Assembly: GCA_943372515.1 (NCBI GenBank)
Contig: CALRYY010000011.1
Location: forward strand, 1 to 64,000
Length of the DNA stretch: 64,000 bases
Reading direction: 5' to 3'
Source of the DNA: RAM1 sp943372515
GTDB taxonomy: Bacteria; Pseudomonadota; Gammaproteobacteria; Burkholderiales; Burkholderiaceae_C
Shown here: positions 16,593 to 25,578 of the stretch, piece by piece
Numbering within the stretch: position 1 is the stretch's first letter
How the letters are laid out: each line of letters begins with the position of its first letter
Position numbers and translations under genes: made by a program
Notes under the pieces: generated by a model
Database searches by the model: none
Seen by the model: the letters and a program-made list of their open reading frames with translations, nothing else
What the model was told of the DNA's origin: nothing

Positions 16593-18800
16593 TCAGGCAG
16601 GCGAGCCCAACGCACCGGCCTTGACGCGCTTCCACGCCGCCAGCTGGCGCATCAGCATCGGGATGGTGATGGCCACGCCCACCAATGTGACCGTCAACCC
16701 CGGCGCAATCAGCAGCAGGGCGGCCACGATGCACACCACCTGTTCCCAGCGTTTCATCTCCACCAGAAAGAAGCGGCTCAGCGCCGCCGCCAGCACCGTG
16801 ATGCCAAACACGCAGCCCAAAAAGGTGACGGTGAAGTCAAACCAGGTAAAGCCCTTGGCCACCAGCAGCAATGAGGGCGAGAACACAAACACAAACGGCA
16901 CCAGCACCTTGGCCATGCCCAGGCGGAACGCCGTGTTGCCGGTCTTGAACGGGTCGCTGCCCGCCATGCCCGCGGCCGCATACGCCGCCAGCGCCACCGG
17001 GGGTGTGATGTCTGCCAGCACCCCGTAATAAAACACAAAGAAATGCGCCACCAGCGGCTCGACACCCAGCTGCACCAGCGTGGGCGCGGCCACCGTCACC
17101 ATGATGATGTAGTTGGCCGTGGTGGGGATGCCGCAGCCCATCAATATGCAGACCACGCCCGTCATGACCAGCGCGGCAAACAGCGTCAGGCCCTTGGTGC
17201 TGGCAAAATATTCCGGCACCACCACAGACAATGCGCCCGCACTGGTGGTGGCCCAGGTCGTGATGATGTAGCTGATCTTGAAGCCCACGCCCGTGAGCGT
17301 GACCACGCCGATCACAATGCCCACCGTGGCCGCTGCGGCGCCCACGGCCAGCGCGTATTTGGCGCCGGTTTCAAAGGCTTCCACCAGCACCGCATGCGGT
17401 ATGCGCCCGGTAATGCCGGCCAGCTTCCAGCCGGCCAGCGCCAGGGCCACACCCACGGTAAAGATGCCCAGCTTGATCCATTCGCTGCTGCTGCCCAGGT
17501 CGCCAAATGAAATGACGGCCAGCATGGCGTGCAGCACCACCAGCAAGACCCAGTTTTTGGCGCTGTTGCCGCTGACCTGCGTGGTCAGGCCCACGATCAT
17601 GCAGGACGTGATGCCGGTGAACGCGGCCAGGTAGGGCGTGCGGCCCGACACCAGCAAGCCGATCAGCAGCACCAGCGGAATCAGCGTGGGCCAGCGCTGG
17701 CGCAGGGATTCGCGCAGCTTGGGCATTTCTTCTTCGGTCAGGCCGCGCAGGCCGTAGCGCTTGGCCTCAAAGTGCACCTGCATGAACACGCCAAAGAAAT
17801 GCATGAACGCCGGGATGATGGCCGCCGCAATGATTGTCTGGTACGAGACGTTCAAAAATTCGATCATCAAAAACGCCGCCGCGCCCAGCACCGGCGGCGT
17901 GATCTGTCCGCCGGTGGACGACGCGGCCTCTACCGCGCCGGCAAATTCGCGCTTGTAGCCCACGCGGATCATGGCCGGGATGGTCAGCGACCCCACCGTC
18001 ACCGCATTGGCCACTGACGAGCCGCTGAGCATGCCAAACATGGCCGAGCCAAACACACTGACCTTGGCCGGCCCGCCCGCATAGCGCCCGGCCACGCTGG
18101 ACGCGATGTCCAGAAACAGCTGGCCCAGGCCGATACGCGTGGCCATCACGCCAAACAGCACAAAGTGGAATACATAAGTGGCCACCACGCCCACCGCCAC
18201 GCCATAAATGCCCTGGCTGGTGAGGTACTGGTGGTTGATCATCTGGCTCCAGCTGGCGCCCGCGTGCTTGAGCAGGCCCGGAAAGTACGAGCCAAACATC
18301 GCATACAGCGTGAAGCCGATGGCTATCAGCGGCAGCGGCCAGCCCATGGAGCGGCGCGTGGCCTCCAGCAGCGTCAAAAACAGGATGGAGCCAAACACCA
18401 CGTCCGACAGGTCGGGGTTGCCCACGCGAAAGGCCAGGTCGGCAAACACCCAGGGGATATACAGCACGCTGGCCGCGCAGGCCAGGCCCAGCAGCCAGTC
18501 CACCAGCGGCACGCCGCCGGGCGCCAGCAGGCCGGGCTTGCTGGGATGGTCATGTGCTTTCTTGCTGGCGGCAAACACCAGAAACACCAGGCCCAGCACA
18601 AAGGCCAGGTGCACGCCGCGGTGCGTGGTCTCGCGCAGCAGGCCAAAGCCGGCCGTGTAAAAGTGAAAGCACGACAGCGCGATCAGCAGCCACTTGATGA
18701 TCTGGGTGGCTGGCGGCACCGAGGGGCGAAACCGCATCTCGGGGTCGAATTTTTCTTCCAGCTCCTGGAGCTTCTTGTCGTCTAGCGTCGCTGCGGTCAT
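16593..18800 (-). CDS. TRAP transporter fused permease, TAXI type (4TM/12TM fusion)
   Basis: The 735-residue protein joins the small (DctQ-like) and large (DctM-like) membrane subunits of a TRAP transporter in one chain, as is usual for TAXI systems. Some 60 cytoplasmic or linker residues at the start (ELEEKFDPEMRFRPSVPP) precede many hydrophobic segments. Family landmarks are MFGMLSGSSVANAVTVGS, EAASSTGGQITPPVLGAAAF, and GCGIPTTANYIIMVTVAAP. It imports a solute, driven by the sodium or proton gradient, with the binding protein encoded 85 bases upstream on the same strand. The solute is not known; the DadA-like oxidase further upstream hints at an amino acid or dicarboxylate, but this is inference. 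Confidence 0.93.
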   Translation of the reverse strand: MTAATLDDKKLQELEEKFDPEMRFRPSVPPATQIIKWLLIALSCFHFYTAGFGLLRETTHRGVHLAFVLGLVFLVFAASKKAHDHPSKPGLLAPGGVPLVDWLLGLACAASVLYIPWVFADLAFRVGNPDLSDVVFGSILFLTLLEATRRSMGWPLPLIAIGFTLYAMFGSYFPGLLKHAGASWSQMINHQYLTSQGIYGVAVGVVATYVFHFVLFGVMATRIGLGQLFLDIASSVAGRYAGGPAKVSVFGSAMFGMLSGSSVANAVTVGSLTIPAMIRVGYKREFAGAVEAASSTGGQITPPVLGAAAFLMIEFLNVSYQTIIAAAIIPAFMHFFGVFMQVHFEAKRYGLRGLTEEEMPKLRESLRQRWPTLIPLVLLIGLLVSGRTPYLAAFTGITSCMIVGLTTQVSGNSAKNWVLLVVLHAMLAVISFGDLGSSSEWIKLGIFTVGVALALAGWKLAGITGRIPHAVLVEAFETGAKYALAVGAAAATVGIVIGVVTLTGVGFKISYIITTWATTSAGALSVVVPEYFASTKGLTLFAALVMTGVVCILMGCGIPTTANYIIMVTVAAPTLVQLGVEPLVAHFFVFYYGVLADITPPVALAAYAAAGMAGSDPFKTGNTAFRLGMAKVLVPFVFVFSPSLLLVAKGFTWFDFTVTFLGCVFGITVLAAALSRFFLVEMKRWEQVVCIVAALLLIAPGLTVTLVGVAITIPMLMRQLAAWKRVKAGALGSPA

Positions 18801-18825
18801 GAAGGGGGTGCGTTTTTATTCGAGG

Positions 18826-18862
18826 GCCCCCGTGGAACCGGCTTTGCCGGGCCACTGGGGGC
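18826..18862. repeat. GC-rich hairpin between the TAXI binding protein and permease genes
   Basis: GCCCCC at 18826 and GGGGGC at 18857-18862 enclose a second inverted repeat, ACCGGC-TTT-GCCGG. No T-run follows on the minus strand, so it is not a terminator for the operon. It may stabilise the mRNA 3' of the binding-protein gene, the subunit needed in greatest amount, or be a REP-like element. Confidence 0.5.
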
Positions 18863-18885
18863 GCCCCCTTGGGGGGGCGGGGGGG

Positions 18886-19839
18886 TTACTTCAACAGGCC
18901 CACTTCCTTGTAGAACTTTTCAGCGCCGGGGTGGTAGGGGATGCCCACGCCCTTGACGGCGTTTTCCTTGGTGATGAATTTGCCCTTGGCATGGCCGGCC
19001 TGCAGCGCCTTTTGCGCGGCGTCGCCAAACATGGCCTTGGTGATCTGGTAGACGGTTTCGGTGTCGACCTTGGCGTTGGTGACCATCTGCGCGCCCACGG
19101 CCAGCGTCTGCACGGCGGGCACGTCCTTGTAGGTGTTGGCGGCAATGGTGTCCACGGCAAAGTAGGGGTTGGCCATGCGCAGGCCGTCGGCCGACGTGCC
19201 CGTCAGCGGCACCAGCTCAATGCCCGTGCCACCCGATGCCAGCTCGGCAATGGCGCCTGCCGGCGCGCCGCCCACAAAGAAGAACGCGTCCAGCGCGCCG
19301 TCTTTCAGCTTGTCGCCGGCCTGGTTGGGCTTGATGTATTCGGGCTTGATGTCGGCCTCTTTCACGCCATAGGCGGCCAGCACCATGCGCGCGTTGATCA
19401 GCGTGCCCGAGCCTGGCTCGTCCAGCGCCACGCGCTTGCCCTTGAGGTCGGCCACGGTCTTGATGCCCGAGCCCTTCTTGACCACCAGGTGGATGCTTTC
19501 GGGGTACAGGTTGGCGATCATGCGCAGGTCGGTGACCTTGGGCTTGCCCTCAAAGGCGCCGGTGCCGGTAAAGGCCCAGGTGGCCACGTCAGACTGCGAG
19601 AAGCCGGCCTCCATGGCACCACTGGCCACGGCGTTCACGTTGGCCAGCGAGCCATTGCTGGCCTGTGCGGTGGCCACGATCTTGCCGGGCTGCGACACCG
19701 CGTTGGCGATCATGCCGCCCACGGGGTAGTAGGTGCCGGCGGTGCCGCCCGTGCCGATGCGAAAGAACTGCTGGGCCTGTGCGGCGCCGCTCAGTGCCAC
19801 GGCGGCTACCAGGGCGGTTGCCAGATGCTTCAGTTTCAT
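18886..19839 (-). CDS. TAXI family TRAP transporter solute-binding protein
   Basis: The ATG at 19839 (MKLKHLATALVAAVALS) gives 317 residues with a signal peptide cleaved after AAQAQ. The mature start FFRIGTGGTAGTYYPVGG is the hallmark of TAXI binding proteins. The typical middle segment LDEPGSGTLINARMVL and the end YKEVGLLK are present. The protein would bind its solute in the periplasm and deliver it to the fused permease downstream. An in-frame ATG at 19890 only adds a leader without family similarity. The ribosome-binding site GGAGAAC precedes the chosen start. Confidence 0.94.
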   Translation of the reverse strand: MKLKHLATALVAAVALSGAAQAQQFFRIGTGGTAGTYYPVGGMIANAVSQPGKIVATAQASNGSLANVNAVASGAMEAGFSQSDVATWAFTGTGAFEGKPKVTDLRMIANLYPESIHLVVKKGSGIKTVADLKGKRVALDEPGSGTLINARMVLAAYGVKEADIKPEYIKPNQAGDKLKDGALDAFFFVGGAPAGAIAELASGGTGIELVPLTGTSADGLRMANPYFAVDTIAANTYKDVPAVQTLAVGAQMVTNAKVDTETVYQITKAMFGDAAQKALQAGHAKGKFITKENAVKGVGIPYHPGAEKFYKEVGLLK

Positions 19840-19908
19840 GGGGTTCTCCAAAAAGGTCCAAGGTTGGAATGCAGCCCTGCAGTACACCACAGCGGTGCGC
19901 AGTCTTGC

Positions 19909-21243
19909 CTAGTGAAAGCCCCATGCACGACGCGTGCCCGCTGCAGCGGGCCCTGCAGCAGCGGGGCTGAATACCGCGGCGTGTTCCTGCCGCAGCTGCG
20001 CTGCAATGCGCTGCGCGCTGCCAAACGCCAGCGTGAAGCCCAGGGCACCATGCCCGGTGTTGAACAGCAGGTTGCGTGGCGCACCGGGCAGCGCGCCCAT
20101 CACCGGCAGACCGGTGGGCGTGGCCGGGCGCAGGCCGGCCCAGGGCTGCACGTCGTCGTAACCAGCCGCCTGCGCAAACACATCGCGCGCCGTGGCCACC
20201 AGGGATTCAATGCGCGCGGCAGGGATGCTGGTGCTGTCACCCACCAGCTCGGCCATGCCGGCCACGCGCAGGCGGTTGCCAATGCGGGCAAACACCACCT
20301 TGCGTGCGGCGTCGGTCACGTTCACGCGCGGGGCGTGGCCGGCCACCGGGCTCGCTTCCACCGTGATGCTGTAGCCCTTGAGCGGGTACACCGGCACATC
20401 CAGCCCCAGTGGGCGCGCCAGCCGGTGCGACGCGCTGCCCAGCGCCACCACAAAGGCATCCGCCTCCAGCAGGCCCTGCGGCGTTTCAGCCGCCACCACG
20501 CGGTGGCCGTCCGGCACCAGCCGGGTCACAGCGGTGTCAAACACAAAGCGCACGCCGCGCGCCTGCAGCAGGCGTTGCAGCGCCAGGCAGACCTTGTAGC
20601 AGTCTGCTGCGCATTCGCCGGGGGTGTAGATGGCGCCGGCAAAGCGCGGCGCGTTATGGGTGGCGTAGTGGGCCAGCGCAGGCTCCACGCCCACGGTTTC
20701 GGCGGGCGACAGTGCGTGCTGCACGCTGCCCAGCGCATGCTGCAGGTCCATCTGCCGGCGCGCCGCCGCAAACGCGGCAACGTCGGTGTACAGCACCAGC
20801 TTGCCGGTGGCAGAAAAGTCGCAGTCCAGCCGATCTTCGCTCAACAGCTGTTCAAAGCCCGCGCGGCTTTGCGCGGCCAGCGCCAGCAGCGCCGCCGTGG
20901 TGCGCTGCGACACACCCGCGCGGCACGCCGCCAGAAAGCGCAGGCCCCAGGCCCACTGGTGCGGGTCAATCTGCAGCTTCAGCTTCAGCGGCGAATCGGC
21001 CGACAGCAGCAGCTTGGGCAACTGGCGCCAGATGGCGGGGTCGGCCAGCGGCTGCACGTACGAATAGCTCAGCTGCGCGCCATTGGCCGCGCTGGCGCCG
21101 GCGCCGGCCTGTGCGCGGTCCACCACGGTCACTGCAAAGCCGTCGCGCTGCAATTGCCAGGCAGTGGCCAGGCCGACGATGCCGGCGCCCAGCACGCACA
21201 CATGCTGGGGGCTTTTTCGGGGTGTTTGAGAGGGCAGGTTCAT
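19909..21243 (-). CDS. dadA: D-amino acid dehydrogenase (DadA-like FAD oxidoreductase)
   Basis: The 444-residue flavoprotein oxidatively deaminates D-amino acids to 2-oxo acids and passes electrons to the respiratory chain at the inner membrane. It has an N-terminal FAD-binding Rossmann motif (VLGAGIVGLATAW), the DadA-type ANGAQLSYSYVQPLADP segment, and the C-terminal FAD contact WAGLRPATPTGLPVMG with NTGHGALGFTL. The length is slightly above the 432 residues of E. coli DadA because of a short N-terminal extension. It lies 69 bases upstream of the TAXI binding-protein gene on the same strand, so it may be co-transcribed with the transporter. The exact substrate is not shown by the sequence. 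Confidence 0.9.
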   Translation of the reverse strand: MNLPSQTPRKSPQHVCVLGAGIVGLATAWQLQRDGFAVTVVDRAQAGAGASAANGAQLSYSYVQPLADPAIWRQLPKLLLSADSPLKLKLQIDPHQWAWGLRFLAACRAGVSQRTTAALLALAAQSRAGFEQLLSEDRLDCDFSATGKLVLYTDVAAFAAARRQMDLQHALGSVQHALSPAETVGVEPALAHYATHNAPRFAGAIYTPGECAADCYKVCLALQRLLQARGVRFVFDTAVTRLVPDGHRVVAAETPQGLLEADAFVVALGSASHRLARPLGLDVPVYPLKGYSITVEASPVAGHAPRVNVTDAARKVVFARIGNRLRVAGMAELVGDSTSIPAARIESLVATARDVFAQAAGYDDVQPWAGLRPATPTGLPVMGALPGAPRNLLFNTGHGALGFTLAFGSAQRIAAQLRQEHAAVFSPAAAGPAAAGTRRAWGFH

Positions 21244-21361
21244 GCCGCCAATCTAGACCGATGTGCCCCACCTGAACAATGCCAAACAGGCCATCGCCCA
21301 TGCCTTGAACTCATGGGCGCGTCGGCAGGGCAGCAGGCTCGCCGCCTGAGGCCCAGCGCTT

Positions 21362-21787
21362 TTAGCGCCGACCCTTGGGCTCGATGGACGCGCTCCAGCG
21401 TTCGTCCCACTGGCCCTGGGCACCTTCCAGCTCGCGCCGCTCGCGTTTGGTGGGGCGGCCGTGCTCGATGCTCAGGGCCGGCTCGGGCGCATAGCGGCGC
21501 TGTTCGGCGGCCTGCTCGCGGGCCTTCACGCTCTCTGGGGTTTCCTCGTAAAGCTGCTGCGCCACCGGGGCGGGGCCGCGCGTGCCGCTTAAGGACCGCA
21601 CCGTCACCGTGCGGGTCACCGGCCCCTGGCGCAGCGCCACCGTGTCGCCGGCCTTGACCTCGCGCGCGGGCTTCACGTCCAGGCCATTGACCTGCACGCG
21701 GCCCTTGTTGATTTCTTCAGTGGCCAGCGACCGCGTCTTGTAAAAGCGCGCGGCCCACAGCCATTTGTCGATTCGCAATTTGTCCAT
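21362..21787 (-). CDS. hslR: RNA-binding S4-domain protein, Hsp15 (HslR) type
   Basis: The 141-residue protein begins with an S4 RNA-binding domain (LRIDKWLWAARFYKTRSLA, then GRVQVNGLDVKPAREVKAGD), followed by a basic C-terminal tail, the layout of Hsp15. In E. coli Hsp15 binds free 50S subunits carrying nascent chains and helps rescue stalled ribosomes. The start overlaps the histidine kinase stop by one base (TAATG), so it is coupled to the two-component genes, although no functional link is known. The length is normal for the family. Confidence 0.9.
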   Translation of the reverse strand: MDKLRIDKWLWAARFYKTRSLATEEINKGRVQVNGLDVKPAREVKAGDTVALRQGPVTRTVTVRSLSGTRGPAPVAQQLYEETPESVKAREQAAEQRRYAPEPALSIEHGRPTKRERRELEGAQGQWDERWSASIEPKGRR

Positions 21788-23235
21788 TAACCCGGATTTT
21801 GCGCCGGTTCGGGGGCGCCCAGCGCAGCCAGAGGCAGCCGCACGGTCGCGTCCAGCCCGCTGACGCGGCCATGCGCTTCGCGGTTGTCCAGCGCAATGCT
21901 GCCGCCTAAGGCGGCGGTGATCTCGTGGCAGATGGCCAGGCCCAGGCCCGAGCCGCTGCGCACGTCGCCGGCTGAAAACGGCTGGAACAGCCGCGTGCGC
22001 AGGTCGGCGCTGATGCCCGGGCCGCTGTCGGCAATGGTCAGCGCGGCGTGGTGCGCATCGGCCACCACGCGCACCGACAGGCTGCAGCCCGCCGGCGTGT
22101 GCTTGATGGCGTTGTGCAGCAGGTTGCGCGACAGCTCGCGCAGCATCCAGTCGTGGGCACGCACCCGGGCCGGTACGGTGGCAATGTCAAAGTCGATGTC
22201 CTTGTCCGCCAGCAGGGGCGACAGGTCCAGCGCCACCGAGCGCACCACCTCGGCCAGGTCCATCACGTCGTCACCGGCCTGCTGGCGCAGCTGCTCCACC
22301 TTGGCCAGGGCCAGCATCTGGTTGGCCAGCTGCGTGGCGCGTTCCACCGTGGCGTTGATCTCGTCCAGCGCCTGGCGTGCGTCCACGTCGCCGCGCAGGG
22401 CCGACTGCACCTGGGTCTTCAGCACGGCAAGCGGCGTGCGCAGCTGGTGTGATGCATCGCGCACAAAGCGTTTCTGGTGGTCCAGCAGATGCTGCAGCCG
22501 CTCCATCACCTGGTTGGTGGCGTCCACCAGCGGCAGCAGCTCGCGCGGGGCATCGGGCGCCTCGATGCGGCTCAAGTCGCCTTCGGGGCGGGCCTGCAGC
22601 GCCGCGCTGATGCGCCGTACCGGCCGGGTGGCGCGCTGCACCACCACCACGGCCACCAGCGCAATCACGGCCACCAGCACCGCCTGGCGCCACAGCGTGT
22701 CGATCAATATGCGCCGCGCCAGCGCTTCGCGCAGCTCCAGTGTCTCGGCCACCTGGATCACGGCCATGCCCCGGCCGTTGGCGCTGGCCACCGGCTGCAG
22801 CAGCACGGCCACGCGCACCGGCTCGTTGCGAAAGCGCGCGTCGTAAAAGTCCACCAGCGCAGCATAGGTGTTGCGGTCAGGCAGGGTGCCGCGCCACGCC
22901 GGCAGCTCGGCAAAGCCCGACACCATGTCGCCGCCCAGGGTCGACACTCGGTAGAACATGCGGCTTTGGTTGTCGGCTTCAAAAGCCTCCAGCGCGGCAT
23001 AGGGCACGGTCACGCGCAAGCGGGCCGCGTCGTCATAGCCCTCTACATCCAGGAGCTCGCCGATGGATTTGGTGGACGCCAGCAGCGTGCGGTCGTAGGC
23101 TACGTTGACCGCGTCCAGTGCCTGGCGGTACAGGCTCACGGTGTTGATGAACACAAACAGGCCGATGGGCAGCAGGATGCCCAGCAGCAAGTAGCGCCTG
23201 AGGGATAGTGGCCTCGGCGTGGCCCGTTCGGTCAA
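21787..23235 (-). CDS. tctE: Sensor histidine kinase, TctE type
   Basis: The 482-residue kinase has a first membrane segment near residues 14-31 (YLLLGILLPIGLFVFIN), a periplasmic sensor region, a second segment near 185-203 (LVAVIALVAVVVV), then HAMP and kinase domains. The phospho-accepting His lies in RDASHQLRTPL; the ATP site has NLLHNAIKHTP, DSGPGIS and GSGLGLAICHEI. It overlaps the response regulator by four bases and is divergent from tctCBA, the arrangement of tricarboxylate sensors that control Tct uptake. The name rests on that context and on general similarity. Confidence 0.85.
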   Translation of the reverse strand: MTERATPRPLSLRRYLLLGILLPIGLFVFINTVSLYRQALDAVNVAYDRTLLASTKSIGELLDVEGYDDAARLRVTVPYAALEAFEADNQSRMFYRVSTLGGDMVSGFAELPAWRGTLPDRNTYAALVDFYDARFRNEPVRVAVLLQPVASANGRGMAVIQVAETLELREALARRILIDTLWRQAVLVAVIALVAVVVVQRATRPVRRISAALQARPEGDLSRIEAPDAPRELLPLVDATNQVMERLQHLLDHQKRFVRDASHQLRTPLAVLKTQVQSALRGDVDARQALDEINATVERATQLANQMLALAKVEQLRQQAGDDVMDLAEVVRSVALDLSPLLADKDIDFDIATVPARVRAHDWMLRELSRNLLHNAIKHTPAGCSLSVRVVADAHHAALTIADSGPGISADLRTRLFQPFSAGDVRSGSGLGLAICHEITAALGGSIALDNREAHGRVSGLDATVRLPLAALGAPEPAQNPG

Positions 23236-23915
23236 GCCGCCACCTTCAGCAGATACCCCAGCCCGCGCAAAGTCATGAGCGTCACGCCCGTGTGGGCCAG
23301 CTTCTTGCGCAGGCGGTACACCACCACCTCAATCGCTTCGTACTGCACGTCGGCCTCGCCGGGGAACACCAGCTCGAACAGCTTTTCCTTGGACACAGCG
23401 TGGCCCGGTTTGGCCATCACCGCGTGCATCAGCGCCAGCTCGCGCGGGGTCAGCTCCATGACCTGGTCGCGGTGGTACACGGCGCCGCTGTCGCGGTCGT
23501 AGCGCAGGGCGCCCACGCTCAAGGTGCTGGCTGTGGGGGCGGGGGCGGCCGCATCGCCACGGCGGCGCGCCAGCGCGCGCAGTCGGGCTTCCAGCTCGTC
23601 CAGGTCAAAGGGCTTGGGCAGGTAGTCGTCGGCCCCGGTGTTCAGGCCAATGATGCGGTCGCCCACCGTGCCGCGCGCCGTCAGGATCAGCACCGGCGTC
23701 GTCAGGCCGCTACGGCGCGCCTGCTCCAGCACCTGCAGCCCGTCCAGGCCGGGCAGGGTCAGGTCCAGCATCACCACGTCGGGCAGGCTGCCCTGCCAGG
23801 CAGCCAGGGCCAGGCGGCCGTCGCCGCAGCAGGTCACGTCCATGCCGCGGCGGCTCAGCGTGCGCTGCAGCGTGGCCTGCATGGAGGGGTCGTCTTCAAC
23901 CAGAAGCAGTTTCAT
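23232..23915 (-). CDS. tctD: Response regulator, OmpR family (TctD type)
   Basis: The 227-residue protein has a receiver domain with the acidic pair in VEDDPS, the phospho-accepting Asp in VVMLDLTLPGLDG and the conserved Lys in LPKPFDLDELEARL. A winged-helix OmpR-type DNA-binding domain follows (ELTPRELALMHAVMAKPG, VVYRLRKKLAHTGV). It should regulate the divergent tctCBA operon from the 103-base space between the two. The stop overlaps the kinase start as ATGA, which supports co-translation. Confidence 0.9.
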   Translation of the reverse strand: MKLLLVEDDPSMQATLQRTLSRRGMDVTCCGDGRLALAAWQGSLPDVVMLDLTLPGLDGLQVLEQARRSGLTTPVLILTARGTVGDRIIGLNTGADDYLPKPFDLDELEARLRALARRRGDAAAPAPTASTLSVGALRYDRDSGAVYHRDQVMELTPRELALMHAVMAKPGHAVSKEKLFELVFPGEADVQYEAIEVVVYRLRKKLAHTGVTLMTLRGLGYLLKVAA

Positions 23916-24018
23916 GGACCCTGCACTTTAGTACTTTCCCCAATACGACGGACAGCCGAATGACAGCCAGCGGGCGCATGATGGCGGGGTTGTAAAAAAA
24001 CCCCAGGAGACCTTTCCC

Positions 24019-24975
24019 ATGCGTCGCGATACCTTCCTTAAATCCATGGCAGCACTGGCGGCCGCCGGTGCCCTGCCGCTGACCGCCCATGCGGCAGCCA
24101 ACGTCAAGATGATGATCCCTGCCAACCCCGGTGGCGGCTGGGACACCACAGGCCGCGCCCTGGGCAAGGCCCTGCAGGACGCCAAGGCGGCCGACAGCGT
24201 GACCTATGAAAACAAGGGCGGCGCCGCAGGCGCTTTGGGCCTGGCCCAGTTCCTCAACCAGAAGGGCGACCCGAACGCCATGATGGTGATGGGCGCCGTG
24301 ATGCTGGGCGGCATCATCACCGGCCGCCAGCCGGTCACGCTCACGCAGTGCACGCCGCTGGCGCGCCTGACCAGCGAATACAACGTGTTCGTGCTGCCTG
24401 CCAATTCGCCGTTCAAGACCATGGCTGATGTGGTGGCCCAGCTCAAGAAGGACCCGGGCAGCGTCAAGTGGGGCGGCGGCTCGCGCGGCTCCACCGAGCA
24501 CATTGCCGCGGCCATGATCGCCCGTGAAGTGGGCGTGGACCCGGCCAAGATCAACTACGTGGCCTTCCGTGGGGGCGGCGAAGCCACCGCAGCCATCCTG
24601 GGCGGCAACGTCACGGTGGGCGGCAGCGGCTACAGCGAGTTTGCTGAATACATCACCAGCGGCAAGATGCGCGCCGTGGCCGTGACCTCGGGCACCCGGC
24701 TGAAGGGCACCGATGTGCCCACGCTGAAAGAGCAGGGCATCAATGTCGAGATCGGCAACTGGCGCGGCGTGTATGGCGCCCCCGGCATCACCGCCGCCCA
24801 GCGCAAGGAACTGATCGACCAGATCAGCAAGGCCATCAAGAGCAAGGCATGGGCTGAAGCCCTGGAAAAGAACAACTGGACGCCCGCGGTCCTGACCGGC
24901 GACGCCTTTGGCGAGTTTGTGGACCGCGACTTTGCCAGCCTGCGTGCCACGATGGTCAAGTCCGGCATGATCTGA
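24019..24975 (+). CDS. tctC: Tripartite tricarboxylate transporter substrate-binding protein
   Basis: The 318-residue protein has a signal peptide with a Tat-like start (MRRDTFLKSMAALAAAGAL, cleavage near AHAAAN). The mature N-terminus VKMMIPANPGGGWDTTGRAL is diagnostic of TctC/Bug proteins, and the loops GGAAGALGLAQFLN and FRGGGEATAAILGG line the carboxylate site. It captures a di- or tricarboxylate in the periplasm for TctAB. A strong ribosome-binding site (AGGAGA at 24005) lies next to a small GGGGTT/AACCCC hairpin at 23986-24004. tctB follows after 89 bases. Confidence 0.93.
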   Translation: MRRDTFLKSMAALAAAGALPLTAHAAANVKMMIPANPGGGWDTTGRALGKALQDAKAADSVTYENKGGAAGALGLAQFLNQKGDPNAMMVMGAVMLGGIITGRQPVTLTQCTPLARLTSEYNVFVLPANSPFKTMADVVAQLKKDPGSVKWGGGSRGSTEHIAAAMIAREVGVDPAKINYVAFRGGGEATAAILGGNVTVGGSGYSEFAEYITSGKMRAVAVTSGTRLKGTDVPTLKEQGINVEIGNWRGVYGAPGITAAQRKELIDQISKAIKSKAWAEALEKNNWTPAVLTGDAFGEFVDRDFASLRATMVKSGMI

Positions 24976-25064
24976 CCTGCGTGCTGAGCCTGCCGCGCCG
25001 GCCCCTGACGGGCAGCGCGGCATTTTTCATTGGCCTCTTGCAACGGCAAAACAAGGCAAAAACC

Positions 25065-25577
25065 ATGACACAACAAGCCCTGAACCCGTGGCCGCAGACG
25101 CTGGTTGGCGCCGGCGTTCTGCTGATCGGCCTGGCCCTGGCCGCTGGTGCGGTCTCTATACCGGGTGACGCCGGCTACGGCGGCGTCGGCCCCAACTTTT
25201 TGCCCTGGGTGGTGGCGGTGGTGCTCACGCTGTGCGGTGCCATGATCATCTGGGAAGCGCGCACCGGCGGCTTTCGCGAGATGGACGAACCCACGGGGGA
25301 CGCAGCCTACTGGCCGGCGTTCATCTGGGTGTCGGCCGGCCTGCTGACCAATGCAGCGCTTATTACCACCCTGGGTTTCATCCTGAGCTGTACGCTGTGC
25401 TACGTGCTGGCGGTTCAGGGCCTGCGCCGCGCGGCGCACCAACCGGGCGCCAACAGCCCGCGCGCCTGGGCCACTGATGTGCTCACGGGCGCGCTGATCT
25501 CGGCGCCGGTGTTCTGGATGTTCACGCAGTTCCTTGCGATCAATTTGCCGGGCTTGACGTCCACGGGGTGGCTCTGA
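25065..25577 (+). CDS. tctB: Tripartite tricarboxylate transporter small membrane subunit
   Basis: The ATG at 25065 (MTQQALNPWPQTLVGAG) gives 170 residues; the frame open from 24981 is not needed. Four hydrophobic segments are visible (for example LVGAGVLLIGLALAAG and FLPWVVAVVLTLCGAMII), as expected for TctB, the small subunit of the proton- or sodium-driven carboxylate importer. The stop codon is one base before the tctA ATG, so the two are coupled. Sequence conservation in this family is low; the call rests on topology and on position between tctC and tctA. Confidence 0.9.
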   Translation: MTQQALNPWPQTLVGAGVLLIGLALAAGAVSIPGDAGYGGVGPNFLPWVVAVVLTLCGAMIIWEARTGGFREMDEPTGDAAYWPAFIWVSAGLLTNAALITTLGFILSCTLCYVLAVQGLRRAAHQPGANSPRAWATDVLTGALISAPVFWMFTQFLAINLPGLTSTGWL

Positions 25578-25578
25578 C

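Noticed and set aside
18826..18862. GC hairpin as a transcription terminator of the TAXI operon
   Set aside because: The sequence after it on the minus strand is A-rich, not T-rich.
18694..21657. A 987-codon open frame on the plus strand across the TAXI binding protein and dadA genes
   Set aside because: It is antisense to two genes with clear family motifs. Long opposite frames are common in DNA of this G+C content, and its translation is low in complexity and rich in His, Arg and Gly.
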